From: Acanthornis magna
Lineage: Eukaryota > Chordata > Aves > Passeriformes > Acanthizidae
Reading direction: 5' to 3'
DNA: 64,000 bases
Assembly: GCA_036785705.1 (NCBI GenBank)
Contig: JAWUZG010000056.1
Span: 11,580,501-11,644,500, forward strand
Below the pieces are notes generated by a model, which was not told the DNA's origin, ran no database searches, and saw nothing but the letters and a program-made list of their open reading frames with translations. The position numbers and the translations under genes are program-made. Positions within the stretch are counted from its first letter, which is position 1. The number at the start of each line of letters is the position of its first letter. This document shows, one piece after another, positions 1 through 11,404 of the stretch.

Positions 1-835
1 ATACTCGCAGGGATTAGGTGGTACAAATTGGCTGGGAAGCACCGGAGGCATTGACCAAAGTTGTCCTGGGGCAGGTTCCCATGGGGGGGGTGGCTGAAAG
101 AACCTGCCTTCAAGGAGGCTGGAAGGCCCAGCCTGGCTGCTAATCCCCTGGGATCTATGTGGCACGGAGCAGACAAGAGGTTAAAAAAAAAGGAAAATCT
201 CATGTAAAGGTGGTGGTTTCCCCAAGGGGATGATGTTAAAGAGAGCAGGGAGGAGGTGGGGGGGGGAACAGCATAGTTTAATCCTGCTTTTAATAGGCAG
301 GTGGTGGGCTTTGCTCGCACTCCTGCTCCTGCAAGCTGCTGCAGAGATTTTGGCAGAAGGCCCTTGCTCACCTCTGCTGTCCCTCACCCTTGGTGGAGAG
401 GGGCCCCATCTGTGGATCTGCCCAGGATAAGGGGGGTTGCATGCTTACTACATCTGTGCCCATGTGTGTGTTGGTGTCCATGGATACATGTACCTGGTGC
501 CAACCCCATATTTGTGCTGAAAGGGGCTCATTGCATACCCCAGCCACTGCCCACTGCCTGTCTGCTGCTGGCAGTGTGCCCGTGTGTACAAAGCCACCTG
601 TCCCCACAGCCATGCCTTCAGCCTTCTTGACCTTGCACAGCCAGCACACTGAAGGCCACGCTGCCAATCTTGCTGGTGATGTCCACGTGCTGTTGGCCAC
701 GGTGTCACCGTGCTGTCCTCCCACCTTTGCCACGCACATCCACCTACCTTGGGGCTGGAGCGAGCGCGTGCGTGTCCGACCTGGTGTGTCCACGCCTGCG
801 TGAGCACCGCTCCAGCCCCTTCTGAAGGAGCGCTG
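1..835. other. Intergenic, no supported gene
   Basis: Mixed-composition sequence with a short A run near 183-191 and a G run near 257-266. Overlapping open frames of up to about 140 codons occur on both strands between 368 and 807. They lack protein-like composition and are read as chance. No repeat family was recognised. Confidence 0.6.
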
Positions 836-1048
836 TAAATTGTAATCAGATTAGGGCAGCCGGTCGCTTAGGGCCCTTGAAAAGGGCATACGTCCCCTCA
901 TCAGTACCTAGCATTGAGTCGCACAAAGGGTCTAAGTAACTCGGCAGGGGTCGGGCCCTCTGGAGCGCAGGGGAGGGGGCTCGCCTTTCTTTTCTCTCTG
1001 TCCCTTGTAATTATGTCAATTTGCTAGCCAAATTGTTTGCTTGAGTGG
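836..1048. promoter_or_regulatory. CNE-like block with paired-homeodomain P3 site
   Basis: The block is A+T-richer than its flanks and has a dense non-repetitive word content typical of vertebrate conserved non-coding elements. It contains TAATCAGATTA at 843-853. This matches the palindromic P3 consensus TAAT-YNR-ATTA, which paired-class homeodomains such as PAX3/7, PRX and ALX factors bind as cooperative dimers. A second cluster, TAATTA with CAATTT and AAATTG words, lies at 1007-1034. Motifs are seen directly; enhancer function and conservation are inferred. Confidence 0.4.
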
Positions 1049-1410
1049 ACAGTGGGGGCTTGCCCCCCTTCACACCTCCCCCCCACCCCTAACCCCATTC
1101 ATGTGCTAATGTGGGAAGGAGCATGGCCTCCTGACTTCGGGAGGTGGCCATCAAGGAGCAAAGCACAGGGGGGCATGGGCCAGGAGCCCCCCATTTATGT
1201 GCCCATGGATGCCTTGGCCTTGCAGCCCTGATGAACAGGGCACTCCTGTTTTCTCTAGCCCGTGGCAGGGTGTGCAATGCCCAGCCAGCCCCAGCCAGCG
1301 CTGGTTTCCTCTGGCCACCCCTCACCTGTACCACATGCCCGCTCGGGCCACGGCATCCCCAGGGCCAGGAGCCGTGCCCTTGCACAGTGGTTTTCCCGGC
1401 ACACCTCCCT
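1049..1410. other. Intergenic, C-rich
   Basis: C-rich sequence without recognisable repeats or exons. Open frames on both strands overlap each other and look like chance. Confidence 0.6.
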
Positions 1411-1820
1411 ACCCGTGCATCTCCCAGCATTTGCATATATTCTGCCCACAAATCCTTGTCAAGGGGACCCTCTTTATTGCCTGTATAGATCACAGGGTGT
1501 TAGTTAAGGGGCTTCTTTGTATTGCCTCAGACAGCTGGGGTCATCAAAAGTCCTGTGGTGGGAAGGAGAGACAGGAGGAGGGGGGAAGCTCTGACAATAC
1601 AGACTGAAGGATTAAAGGAGCATATAAAGTTCCTATTGAGTGAGACAAGAGGCTGTTCACTCCCAAGATTGACAGCAACCAGGAGGCGATTCCCAACACA
1701 ATGTCCAATTAATTCTCTACCCTCTTCGCTGCCGTCTCCTCCTCCCTCCTCTCCTGGGCTGGGGCATGAGCAGGGAAGCGCTGAAGCTAAGATGCTCGAG
1801 AAGGTAATTAATTATTCCTT
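1411..1820. promoter_or_regulatory. CNE-like block with octamer and TAATTAATTA
   Basis: A perfect POU octamer, ATTTGCAT, lies at 1429-1436. The block continues with AT-rich words around 1600-1715, including CAATTAATTC. It ends in TAATTAATTA at 1805-1814, which is a TAAT-N2-ATTA (P2-type) homeodomain dimer site. Motifs are direct observations; regulatory function is inferred. Confidence 0.35.
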
Positions 1821-2855
1821 ACTAAGAGGAGCTTGCCGAGGTGCAGGCCAGTCCCCAGGCTTGCTGGGCATCCATCTCCCTCCCACAGGCTTGAGCCACT
1901 TCAGGGTAGTTTCCCTCTCTATCACAGAGCTGTCCCACCAAAGGTCCATCTCCGTGACATGTCCTTGGCTACTGCTGAGCCCAGAAGAGGCAGATTTAGG
2001 GCTAGAGCCAGGCTGATAGGGGAGCACAGCAGGACAAGACAGCAGCAGGAAAGCTAGGAGCAGGGCAGGGTGTATGACCAAGATGTATGAGCATGCAGAG
2101 CATCTGGGGAGAGGCAGAGCAGCGTGTGCCAGGCCTGAGGACCAGATTTTACCTGTGTGTGCAGTGGCAGTGGTTAAAGCAGCTCCACCTACCCTGGTTG
2201 TGTAGGGAGAAGCAGGTTTCTGGAACTGAGGGTACACTGTCACTGTTCCCTGGGCTTGCCCCCCACACTGGCCCCAGTGCTGGGCATAGCAGGAGTTGTA
2301 GGAAATATTGTAGGATATTGCATCTCTTTGATGTACCCCCATGTACAGGAGTAGAATCGGGGCAGCCATGTGAAATTTCTGCAAACCACTGAATACAAAA
2401 ATTGTCTGACTTGTCTGGTCTTTTTTTTTTTTTTTTCCCCCCTTAGAGACATCTCAGCCCAGAGGGAGGAAACCACCTTTCCCCGAGCTGGCCATCTTTT
2501 TCTTGCTACCCTCTGTGGCAATGAGGCTTCCAGACATGAGTGGCAAATGTCCTTCAAGAGTGACAAACATCTTCAAGCCACCTCACTTGGGAGAAAAAGC
2601 CATACAACCAGGACAGCCCGTTCTCACCACAAGGACATTTTGGCCAGCCCATCTTCTACTGCTCAGCACTGACCCCTTCCCCTCTGCCGCCCCTGGCCAT
2701 GGCACTGAGGATGCCCTGGTCAGCACGGGGTGGGGCACCAGTACTGCCCTCCCTGCATACCTCACAAGCAGGAGATGCCCTCAGGATGCCGGCATGGGAC
2801 TGCCAGTGGCTCGGCATCTCCTGCCCGCTCCCTCCCGCCGCACACGCTCCCAGTG
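1821..2855. other. Intergenic with T16 run
   Basis: No exon or named repeat seen. A 16-base T run at 2421-2436 is followed by six C. It could be the tail of an old minus-strand insertion, but no SINE or LINE body is recognisable beside it. Confidence 0.55.
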
Positions 2856-2859
2856 AAGT

Positions 2860-2965
2860 TGTTTGAAAGTCTTCCGGCAGTTTTCACGGCCAGGAATAAC
2901 AGATTAGCCATGATCTGATCAGCCCAGTATCTAAGCTGTATTCTCCCTGCTGACAAGTATTTGAA
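2860..2965. promoter_or_regulatory. Short CNE-like patch
   Basis: A compact A+T-rich patch holds AGATTAG followed by TGATCTGATCA. It sits in C-rich flanks and resembles the other homeodomain-motif blocks in the window. The assignment rests on composition only. Confidence 0.25.
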
Positions 2966-5900
2966 AGAGGGGAGGGGCCACTTTCAGCCCAACGATGAAT
3001 CTTTCACCGACAAGAAAAGACCCTTTTTTCTCCCTGCCAGCCGCGGGCTGCTCCGTGCCCTGTTGCTAAGCGAGACCCCGGGCTGCTGTTTGCACGCGGC
3101 TGGCTCCAGCCGAGCCCTCGGGTTAGCAGGATCAGGATATTCACACCAGACATCTTGTTTTTTAGGGAGGGTGTTTCTTTTCTCACCCACCTTTGGCTGG
3201 CAAATAACAGCTCGCCAGCGAGGCCTGGGGATGCCCCTGCTGAGGAAGCTTGCCCTGGGAGGAAAGGGAAAATGTAGAAGCCGTTGGAGGGCAGATTGGG
3301 GCATTGGGGTCAGGCACTCAGCCCTAAATGTCTGCGGTTTGCTGCCACACATGGGGGTGTCCCTGTCCGGGCTGTGGAAGGGCAGCCACCCCACAGCCCC
3401 CATGTCCTGGGTTAGGGCATAGTGGGGCCTTGGGGATGTGGCCTTGGAGGATGCTTGGTGCTGGTGTCTGAGAAAAGCCTGGCTTGCCCTCACTCAGAGG
3501 TGGCTCTGGGCATGGTTTTGCAGGGGCGCAGGTGGCAGAGGAAATAGGAGAATGATCTCCAGGTTTGGGATGCTTTTTTAGTCCCCACAGCTTCACTCTG
3601 CTCCAGAGCACCCTCTTACCCAGTCAGCACCAGCCGTGTGACCCTGAGAGAAAGAAGGGAAATCACTAAAACAAAGGCTTCCAGGCTATTTCTGGAGCTG
3701 CCAGCATGAGGTGCCCTCGCCTAAGACATGGTGCTCGCATCTCCCTCCTCTCCTGCAAGGCAGCGGAACAGGCAGGACTGCAGGCTGCCAGGGCCAGGGC
3801 TGGCACCTTCGCAGAGCCCAGCCTGCCCTGCCTGCCCTCGCTCGCGGGCAGAGTGCTGGGGGGAGGAAGGAGGCTCCCCTTCATTCGAGTGCCGCTCCAG
3901 TGACTCTCTAGTGCTGCTGCCGAGCCTCCCTTGCCAGCCCCAAGCAAAGGCATCCCTGGGTGTTACTGATGCACGGCAGCTCAGGCTCTTTATGAGCAGC
4001 CCTGTGCAGGAAATTTCCCTCTCCACTGCTGTAGGAAGCCTGGAGAAACCCGCTCATTCCTACCTCAGCCCGGGAAGACTTTCTTGACCTCCGACTCCTG
4101 CAAGCCCTTGATCTCCTGATAGAGGTGACCAGGGTTCATTCCACTGACGTGCAGGACTGTGGAAGAGACATGCAGAGAGGCTGTTTCCTTTTCCATGGGA
4201 AAGATAAATCGCTCTGGCATGGCATCACAAGCTGCTCCCTCTCCTCAGGCCATGCCCTGTGCCCAGCTGGTGCAAAAAAACCCAGGGAAAGATGCCAGAG
4301 GGGATGCAAAATTACTGCTGCTTTGAGCAGCACAGAAAGGAAAGAAATCCTGAGCTTCTGGGTTTGAAACAAAAGGTTGGATCCACGGCTCTGATACAGC
4401 CCCTTTCTGGATCTTTAGCAGCACAAAGCAGATGAAAAACTGGCCTTTCTGGCCGAGTGAGCTCTCCTCCAGTTTGTGGAGGGTCACTCAATGACTGAAG
4501 GGGCAGCACCAGTGCTGATGTCACAGCCATGTCCAGTGCCATGGGCAATGGGTTGGGTTTCCCAGTGCCTTAGAGGTTGCCCTGAGTCACATCAGAGGCA
4601 TGATGACTTTCTCCAGTCTTCCTGGAACAGAGATACCTACGTTTGACATTCTGGGGGAAGGTGGAGTTATGGTGCAGGTGCTCTATCAGTTTCTGCTTGC
4701 CATGGCAGCAGTGGCTGCATGGGCTGTTTGCCATTCTTGGCAGAGGGCACCTGCCCCAAATAAATCCCTCCTAGCCAGTCACTTCTGAAGGACATGCTCA
4801 AATCTCTCTAGGCTTGAGCCAGCAAAGCACAGGCAAGGTCTTCTGACTTTTGAGGCTCTCACACAGTCCTACCTAACTCTGTTACCCTTTTTTCCTGGCT
4901 GTTGGCCATTCTGGCATGGACAAGCTCTCAGCTTTGGGACCTTAACAGTCCTCTGGTACTTCACGCCAGATTTCTCATTCTTTTTGTGTGTCTCCGCCAG
5001 CCATGAGTCATGTTCTCCACTGCACAGACAGATCTCCTGCCTCGCTCTGCAGCCAGGAATCACCTGTGTATATGAGCAGTGAGGGAGCCGGGGGAGGGCA
5101 GAGCACAACACCCTTCATGCTCTCCCAGGGAGGCTGAATGACTTTCGATGTGCATCTTAAAGCTTCCTTGCCCATTGCGTGGTTAAACCTGCAAATGGCC
5201 TCTGTTCCTCTTGGATGAACTGTCTGACTCATTGACTTCATCATCTGCAATATGATGACCCAATGCTCACACCATGCACATGAAGATCCCTGACTTTCAC
5301 ACTGTCATAGTACTGACCAAGTTTTTGGGAACTCCATGTGCTACAAACAGCAAGCCCACAGCGTCAAAATTAATTGCTCCTGACTATTCCTTTTGTCTCA
5401 ATTGTGTCTCCTGGCTTTGCTTCCAAGCCTTGGCTTTGCCTTGGATTGTGCTTGGCAGGTGCTGGAAGGTGCTTTGTGGATGAGAACAGGAGCATCCCCT
5501 ATGGCTTCACTTTTTTCTGGGGAATTCTGAACTACTGAAACCAGTTTACTCTGTAACTCTGGGTAGTCTCTACATTGGAAATGCTCTCTAAAACCCTTGT
5601 TTGGGAAGGATATGGTCTGCAGAGAGATCTGACTGTCCTCCTAACGGTCTGCAGGAAAGCACAGGGGCCCTTCCATGGCTGGGGCTGAGCAGCACCATAT
5701 CTTCTTGAGGAAGAAAGGAAAATTTGCCTTCAAGAACTAGCCAGTAAAACCTGATCTGAGAATTCATGTCCCAATGCTGAAATAAACCATTGTGCAGCAA
5801 AGAATAGTACACAATGTAAGCACTCAGGAAAGAAGAAAATAATTTTATCCTGATTTCTAGTGTCTTCCTGACTTGTGAGCACCCTTCCGTACTCACACAT

Positions 5901-6234
5901 GTCAGCAGAACACCACGGAGATATATTTATATGAAAATCCATTTGTCTCCACAGCTATCTATAGCATTTCTTTCCATGCCCTTCACTCCTGTGGCTGTGG
6001 GCTTGGTTTGCCTGTTTGGTTCCAGCGCCTGGAGCATCCCTGTGCAAAGGGACAGCATCAGCACGCCGTGTCCAAAGAGAACCGAATAAAGAGCCACTGA
6101 GGGATCAGAATGGGAGCTTGGATGGTTTGGGAGCATGCGGAGAGCCTTGAGCATCACAGCATCCTTTTCTGGGGCGCTGGCAGGGAAGGGGGTCCCCCCA
6201 TGGGCCTCCTTGCAGACGAGGGCCCCCGCTCAGA
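2966..6234. other. Intergenic, no supported gene
   Basis: About 3.3 kb of mixed sequence. Open frames reach about 169 codons (2984-3493, minus) but overlap frames on the other strand and carry no recognisable domain. No tRNA, repeat family or strong promoter signature seen. The part from 4600 to 6200 is moderately A+T-rich and unremarkable. Confidence 0.55.
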
Positions 6235-6700
6235 AAGAAGTGGTGGCACATCAGTATGCAGGAGTGGTCGCTGCTCGCCAATAAATTAGCATAAACCACT
6301 CTAGGAGGTAAATAGACATACAAGGCGCCAGTGTGTGCAGCGTGGGCTGCGGCTTTGTCTCAGCCCCACTATTGTCACGGCCCCTGCTGCACACTGACCG
6401 AGTGGGGCCGGTGTGGTGGGCTCTTACACTTTTGACTGCTGGATAAAAGGGGGGAACATAAAGAGAGGGGAGAACTTTTTTTCGGGGTTTTTTATAAGTC
6501 CAGACGAAGTTACAGACGTCTGTTAAACGTCAATTACAGCTGAATAAAGACGTCTGCTTGAGGCTTAGTTATGGCTCCTTTCAGCCACCGAGATTTTTCC
6601 AGGGCTGGTCCGGGATGCCTTCGGCAACCTAATTTGGAGATTGTAACTCTATAAACAGGCTCTGGCATTAATCAAGGCTGGTGAAAATGCAAATGACGGC
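6235..6700. promoter_or_regulatory. CNE-like block with SMAD-type palindromes and octamer
   Basis: This 465-bp block stands out from its flanks. CAGACGTCTG (perfect palindrome) lies at 6513-6522 and AGACGTCT recurs at 6548-6555, with CAGACG at 6501-6506. AGAC/GTCT is the SMAD3/4 core, so the arrangement offers five cores in 55 bp. A perfect octamer ATGCAAAT lies at 6687-6694. TAAT-type words occur at the left end (around 6281-6292) and near 6668. A role as a BMP/TGF-beta-responsive enhancer is inferred. Confidence 0.4.
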
Positions 6701-9080
6701 ATGGAGGGGGCTTGGGGACAGGACGAGGTCCTGTGCCTTGCAACTCAGGGCAGGGAGTAAAAAGAGGAAAGCAAAGAGGAGGAAGAAAGGGGCCATGCAG
6801 AGGAGTAGGGATCCATAAATAGAGAGCTTGGTGGGGTTTGTTGACTTTCCTCATGGTGCTCTGGGAATCTGGTCCCATCAAGACTCAACCGTATCTGACT
6901 CTGCTTCTCACTGGTTAGCCCTTGTGGTGCTCCTGGCCATACAAGCCTGGTTGCCTACATTTTTCCCAGCAAGACCAAAGCCAAAACAGCAACAAATCAG
7001 GTGTTTAATGCTATAAAATCCTGGAGGATCACTGGCTGTTTTGGAGTATCCAGACTATATGAGAGAGTCAGGACAGTTTGGAGGTTGCAAAGAATGATTC
7101 CTTTTGGAAGGGCGGCTCATGTTCTGCATGGCTCCCTGTTGCTTATTATGTGGCTTTTTGATGTTGCTTCCATTTTGCCATGAGAAAAAGGCCTCTGAGC
7201 TCTGTCTGGGTGAGGGTGGAATGAAATCCATAGTCAGTGTTGTCCATGCCATTAAAAACATGCTGGTGATCACAGAGATCAAAACACCCTTCAGAAATTA
7301 CAAGGTACATAAGGACCTTCTTCCCTCTTGGATACATCCATGTCAAGAGGCCAAGGGTGGAGGGATGGAACTCCCCTTGGCCTCACTGGCAATATTGTCT
7401 TTTGTCCTGAGACAGGTCAGTGCCTGGTGAGGAGAACTGTGTCCTATTGTATAGTCATGTCCTAGCCAGATGCTGCAACCCAGAATATGAGGAATAAGCC
7501 TGAAAATCAGGGTGGAAGCAGTGCTGATGCTGAGGGCTCACTGTCTGATGTGTGCTGGGGAGGAGGCTCACTCCTCCCTCTCCCAGGCTATGGAGCATCC
7601 TTCCCATGCTCTGCCCTGGGGCTCGGTGCTGTGCTGACCCAATGTGCCATGCAGTGACTGTGGGATGGATGGTCCAGAGCTGCTCCAATCTCCCTCCTTT
7701 CCCCAGATCTTTTGGAAATCTTCTATTTTGGAAGCATTTGAGAGGAGAGGTGAGTATTTTAGAGGTAATGATAACATAGGAACTCCCTTTCCATTCCTCT
7801 CCCTTGGGAAAGCATGTTGTGGTGTTTCCTTTCTGTGGGGAGCGTTCTCTCCCCATGCTAGCCTCTCTTCTTTTCTTCTTTGTCACTCCCTCTCCCCTGT
7901 CTTATATGAGTACACACTTCCCTGTCTCCTCACTATTTCTTTATCCGAAAAATCAAACTGGAGAAGAGACACAGAAACTCCATAGAGTCTCTTCTCCGAT
8001 TTCTTGGAGAAACTCCTGTCTATTTTCAATAGACCCAGAGGACCAGGTTCTTCCTCAGCCCACAGGGATAGAGGTTACAGTCCCATCCACTTCACAGACT
8101 TGCCATGGGACTGGCTTGAGGGGGTGACAGAAAGGGGGATTTATTGCAGAGCACTCAAACAGAAATGCACATCCCAAGTCCTTCCCCTTTGGGTGATGAT
8201 TAGGAAGGAGCTTGCCCCTCCCAAGCCATTATCCTGACACTGCTGGGGACTGAAACCTGATGTATTTTCCCCAGATTTTTTTTTCCATCCACCCATGGCT
8301 TCACAGAAATGGGCTGAAAAGCCAACAGCATGCTTTCGGAAAACACCTGATGGATACCCTCCAAGCCAAAGAGAATCTACAGGGTGGATTTAGGCCAGAA
8401 GAAATTCTTTTTATTATGGTTTATACACAGCTGAGCAGTTTTCCTGATGAAGCATCCTGAGAAATCTGTAGTTGGTCCTGGTGAAGTGTGAATGAGGTGC
8501 CGTGCCAAGGCTGTGGAAACCCCTTGCAGGGAAGTGGCACATGTTCATGGGTGTCTTTTGCAGGATTTGATTTTTTGCAGCAGGATGTAGTTCAGAGGAA
8601 AGCCAAGGGAAGGACACGAGGGTGCAACCTCGTAGGACTGCAAAGACTGGCTTAAGCAGAGCTGCAGAGCAGCAGTACCTGAACAGGCATCTGGTTGTTA
8701 TGGGCTGAACTGGGATTGCTGATTCTCCAAGATGCGTTCACATCCTTTCCCCTTTCACCTGGGAAGAGAGGTACAGGCAGCTTTTTTGGGGAACTGACAG
8801 CACTTCCAAGGAAAGGAAGGTCAGACCTTGCAGTGAAAAAGTGTGACTGAGCCCAGAAACCAAGAGACAACAGAAAAGGAATGGAGGTGGGAAGGAGGAT
8901 GAAGATGAGAGGATGATAAAGGGGGATGTGAATCAGGGCACAGAGCCAGCCCGGCGGACAACGCCCAGGGCTTCCCGAAAAAAATGGAGGATGGGGTGGA
9001 CCAGCGACAGCTGGAAGATTTAATTGCTCCTCTCCACAGACCTGTTCGGCTCCCTCCCTCTCAGATCTGCATTTCAATAC
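6701..9080. other. Intergenic, no supported gene
   Basis: Mixed sequence with no recognisable exon or repeat family. Open frames of up to 143 codons on both strands (for example 7455-7886 minus) have no protein-like features. Confidence 0.55.
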
Positions 9081-9208
9081 GAGAGCAGCAGTAAGTGGGA
9101 TGCCGCTGGAAGGGGTTAGAATGATTAATCATTTAAAAAGCAAGATCTTAATTACAGGGTGCAATTTTTGCTATTTAAGGAGTCCATTAGTTTCCAGAAA
9201 GGAAAAAA
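9081..9208. promoter_or_regulatory. Short CNE-like block
   Basis: An A+T-rich patch with ATGATTAATCATT (9121-9133, a near-perfect palindrome with two TAAT cores) and TTAATTAC. It is followed directly by an AT dinucleotide run. Enhancer role is inferred from motif density. Confidence 0.3.
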
Positions 9209-9231
9209 AAAAATATATATATATATATATA
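9203..9231. repeat. (AT)n microsatellite with A-run
   Basis: A run of A followed by about nine AT dinucleotides. It is seen directly and is a simple repeat of no inferred function. Confidence 0.95.
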
Positions 9232-9259
9232 CTTCAGGTTATTCTCCTTTTGAAGAAAA

Positions 9260-9835
9260 TGGGAGGGGGGGAAACCGGGGGACCGCAACACCCAGGCTGG
9301 CGTGGCCGCCCCTGCCTGGGCGAGGGCGTTGGTGTGCGAGGATGGCGAGGGGGAGGTGGTGTCATTTGTTCCCCGAGTGATATTTTTGAAGGGTGCTGGC
9401 TGCGAGCGTTCGCCGCGCTCAACCACGCGTTGGCACAATCTGTGCCGGAGCAGGCAGACGGCTTGTGCTCAGCCTCCCCCGGCACGGCTCCTCCTCCGCC
9501 GGGAGCAAGGGGAGGATTCGGCCGCTGTCAGCACCACTGACCCCTCGGCCGGAATAGCTCCCAAAGGATGTTTTGGGAGGTAATTGCCGTGATAACATCT
9601 TGTCTGCTGGGAACCAGGCTGAGACCTCGGACGGCTCTTCTTGCCCGCGGATGGGGCAGCTCTGATAATGCTGGGGGGCTACAGAGCTCCATGGGCCACA
9701 GTGCCACCCCTGATGGGTGACACGGGGCATCGGGGCACAAGGGGACACCAGCTCAGCCGATGCCGGGCCCGGCGGCTGCGGGCTCGGCCCCGTCTCACCC
9801 CGCGCCGCAGCCTGGAGGGAGGTGACGGGGGTTAA
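9260..9835. other. GC-rich segment, small CpG-island-like
   Basis: CpG-containing, G+C-rich sequence, densest around 9290-9560 and 9720-9830. Open frames on both strands are expected in such DNA and none shows a domain. It could be an orphan CpG island; no TATA box or splice signal was convincing. Confidence 0.4.
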
Positions 9836-9869
9836 TCGCCCACCGCCTCCCCTCTGACCCCTCTGTGGG

Positions 9870-9995
9870 TTTTTCTCTTGTATGGTCATTTAGCCGTCCC
9901 CTGACACAAAAGGGAGCGATTAAACACAGCTCAGGCCCTTCATGCTTTAGTGGATTAATTTGCTGATCCCCCACGGATTAAAGGTCTCGACAGGA
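9870..9995. promoter_or_regulatory. CNE-like block with tandem GGATTA sites
   Basis: Two same-strand GGATTA motifs, at 9952-9957 and 9975-9980, are spaced 23 bp apart. CGATTAA lies at 9917-9923. GGATTA is the core for K50 homeodomains (OTX, PITX, GSC, CRX classes). The block is an A+T-rich island between GC-rich flanks. Motifs are observed; binding is inferred. Confidence 0.4.
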
Positions 9996-10374
9996 TCAGC
10001 GGGAGCAGCGGGGCAGACCCCGGCGGGAGGAGGCCACTGATAGTCCCGGGCAAGCTCCAGCCCGCAGCAATCCCCCTCTCCTGGGACCTCGCGGTGTCAC
10101 CGAGCCATGTCAGGGTTCAAGGCATCGGAAGCTCGCCTAAATACCGCATCCCCAACCCTCCTGCTCGCTTTGCCGACAGCCGAGGGATGCAGTGTCGCTG
10201 TGACCCCGTTCGCTCTGGGGAGCTGAGCCTGTTCCCGTGCACCCAGCGAAGGTGAATGGGGCAAGCGTGACCGGCTGTTCCAAAGGAAAGGGGGAGCAGT
10301 AGTGATTTTGGGGGGTTGCACCCCAATGAGGGGGGAGTGTGGTTATTCTCCCCAGGCCTGCGGGAAGCAAAGAT
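9996..10374. other. Intergenic, GC-moderate
   Basis: No gene or repeat supported. Short overlapping minus-strand frames between 10097 and 10379 look random. Confidence 0.6.
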
Positions 10375-10640
10375 TGCATCTGCCTTTAATTACTCCCTCT
10401 CTACATATCAGATGCTCGTGCACCTTCTGCACATGAATGCTGATTAATTGCAGGGTTAGGCTCCGAGGCAGGCCGGACCACATTATTTCTGATGTTTGCT
10501 CTTTTCACGAGGAGAATAAATGCCATGAATCCACAGTAATCAGTGGCTTTTAGCTTGTCACTCTTATGACACTCTTTACTTAGACCAGGAAATAGCAAAT
10601 GTGGTGGAAATAAGAACTTTATTATCTTTTTTTTTTTTTC
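10375..10640. promoter_or_regulatory. CNE-like A+T-rich block
   Basis: Contains TTTAATTAC near 10384, TGATTAATTG near 10439 and AGTAATCAGTGG near 10535, then ends in a T run (10627-10639). Motif content resembles neighbouring homeodomain-rich blocks. Conservation is untested. Confidence 0.3.
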
Positions 10641-11054
10641 TTTTCTCCCAAAAGGGAGGTGTGTGGTGAGGAGGGGGAAGAAGGTGGTAGGGGCATCTCG
10701 CAGGAGAGGGAGAAAGCGGCTCCATTTTCCCTGTGTCTGAGGAGCTGAGCTTCACCCTGTTCAGTGAGGGAGAGAGGAAAAGCAGCAGCATCTTCTTTGT
10801 GAAGGGAGGCCAGGGTGGCACGTCAGACTAGTACTGTCCTGGAGCAGTGGTGGCACCCTGGGGACAGCAGAGCTGGAGGGCAGTGGGATCTCTGCTACCC
10901 TCCGTAGCATCTGTGGCCTTGCCTGAAATGCTGAGCTTGGGCATGCACGGTACAGCCACATCCGGGCACAGATACCCACGTGTGCTGCATCCAGCCCAGG
11001 AGACATCCCATAGCCTAACCAGAAAGGAACAAGGCCGGGGGGAAACCCAGAAGG
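10641..11054. other. Intergenic, no supported gene
   Basis: Purine-rich then mixed sequence upstream of the CR1 fragment. No exon seen. Confidence 0.6.
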
Positions 11055-11120
11055 ATCATCATAGAAATGTTTGTGTTGGAAGGGACCTTAAAGATCATCT
11101 AGTTCCAGCCACCCCATTCC
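11055..11120 (-). mobile_element. CR1 LINE 3'-end fragment
   Basis: The plus strand reads ATCATAGAAATG..TTGGAAGGGACCTTAAAGATCATCTAG, which is the reverse complement of the conserved 3' end of avian CR1 retrotransposons. CR1 copies normally end in a short ATTCTATG-type repeat and are heavily 5'-truncated. Only about 66 bp remain, so this is a dead fragment oriented on the minus strand with its 3' end at the low coordinate. It is the clearest taxonomic marker in the window, pointing to a bird or other sauropsid. Confidence 0.85.
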
Positions 11121-11404
11121 AAGGATGCTTAGTCTCGTGGCTCGGGGGGACAAACAGCAGCACCCCCAGCATCTCCCAACCCCTCACCCTTTGCCTTCCC
11201 TCGCCAGCAATCCCCGTTCTCCTCCCAGCGGAGCCCCATCGGCTCAGGTGGGAAACCCTTTCACCGCCTCCCTCAATGCCCTGCTACCGATCTCATTGCC
11301 ACCGCTTAGCTCAGTGCGAGGGCAGCCCTCGCCTTTTCAGCAGCGAACATCTGGCGTGCGGCGGGCGCCTGGCCACGGCCGCCCCGGCCCCCTCCCCGCG
11401 CCGC
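11121..11404. other. Intergenic, C-rich to GC-rich
   Basis: C-rich sequence rising in CpG content towards 11400. No exon supported. Confidence 0.55.
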
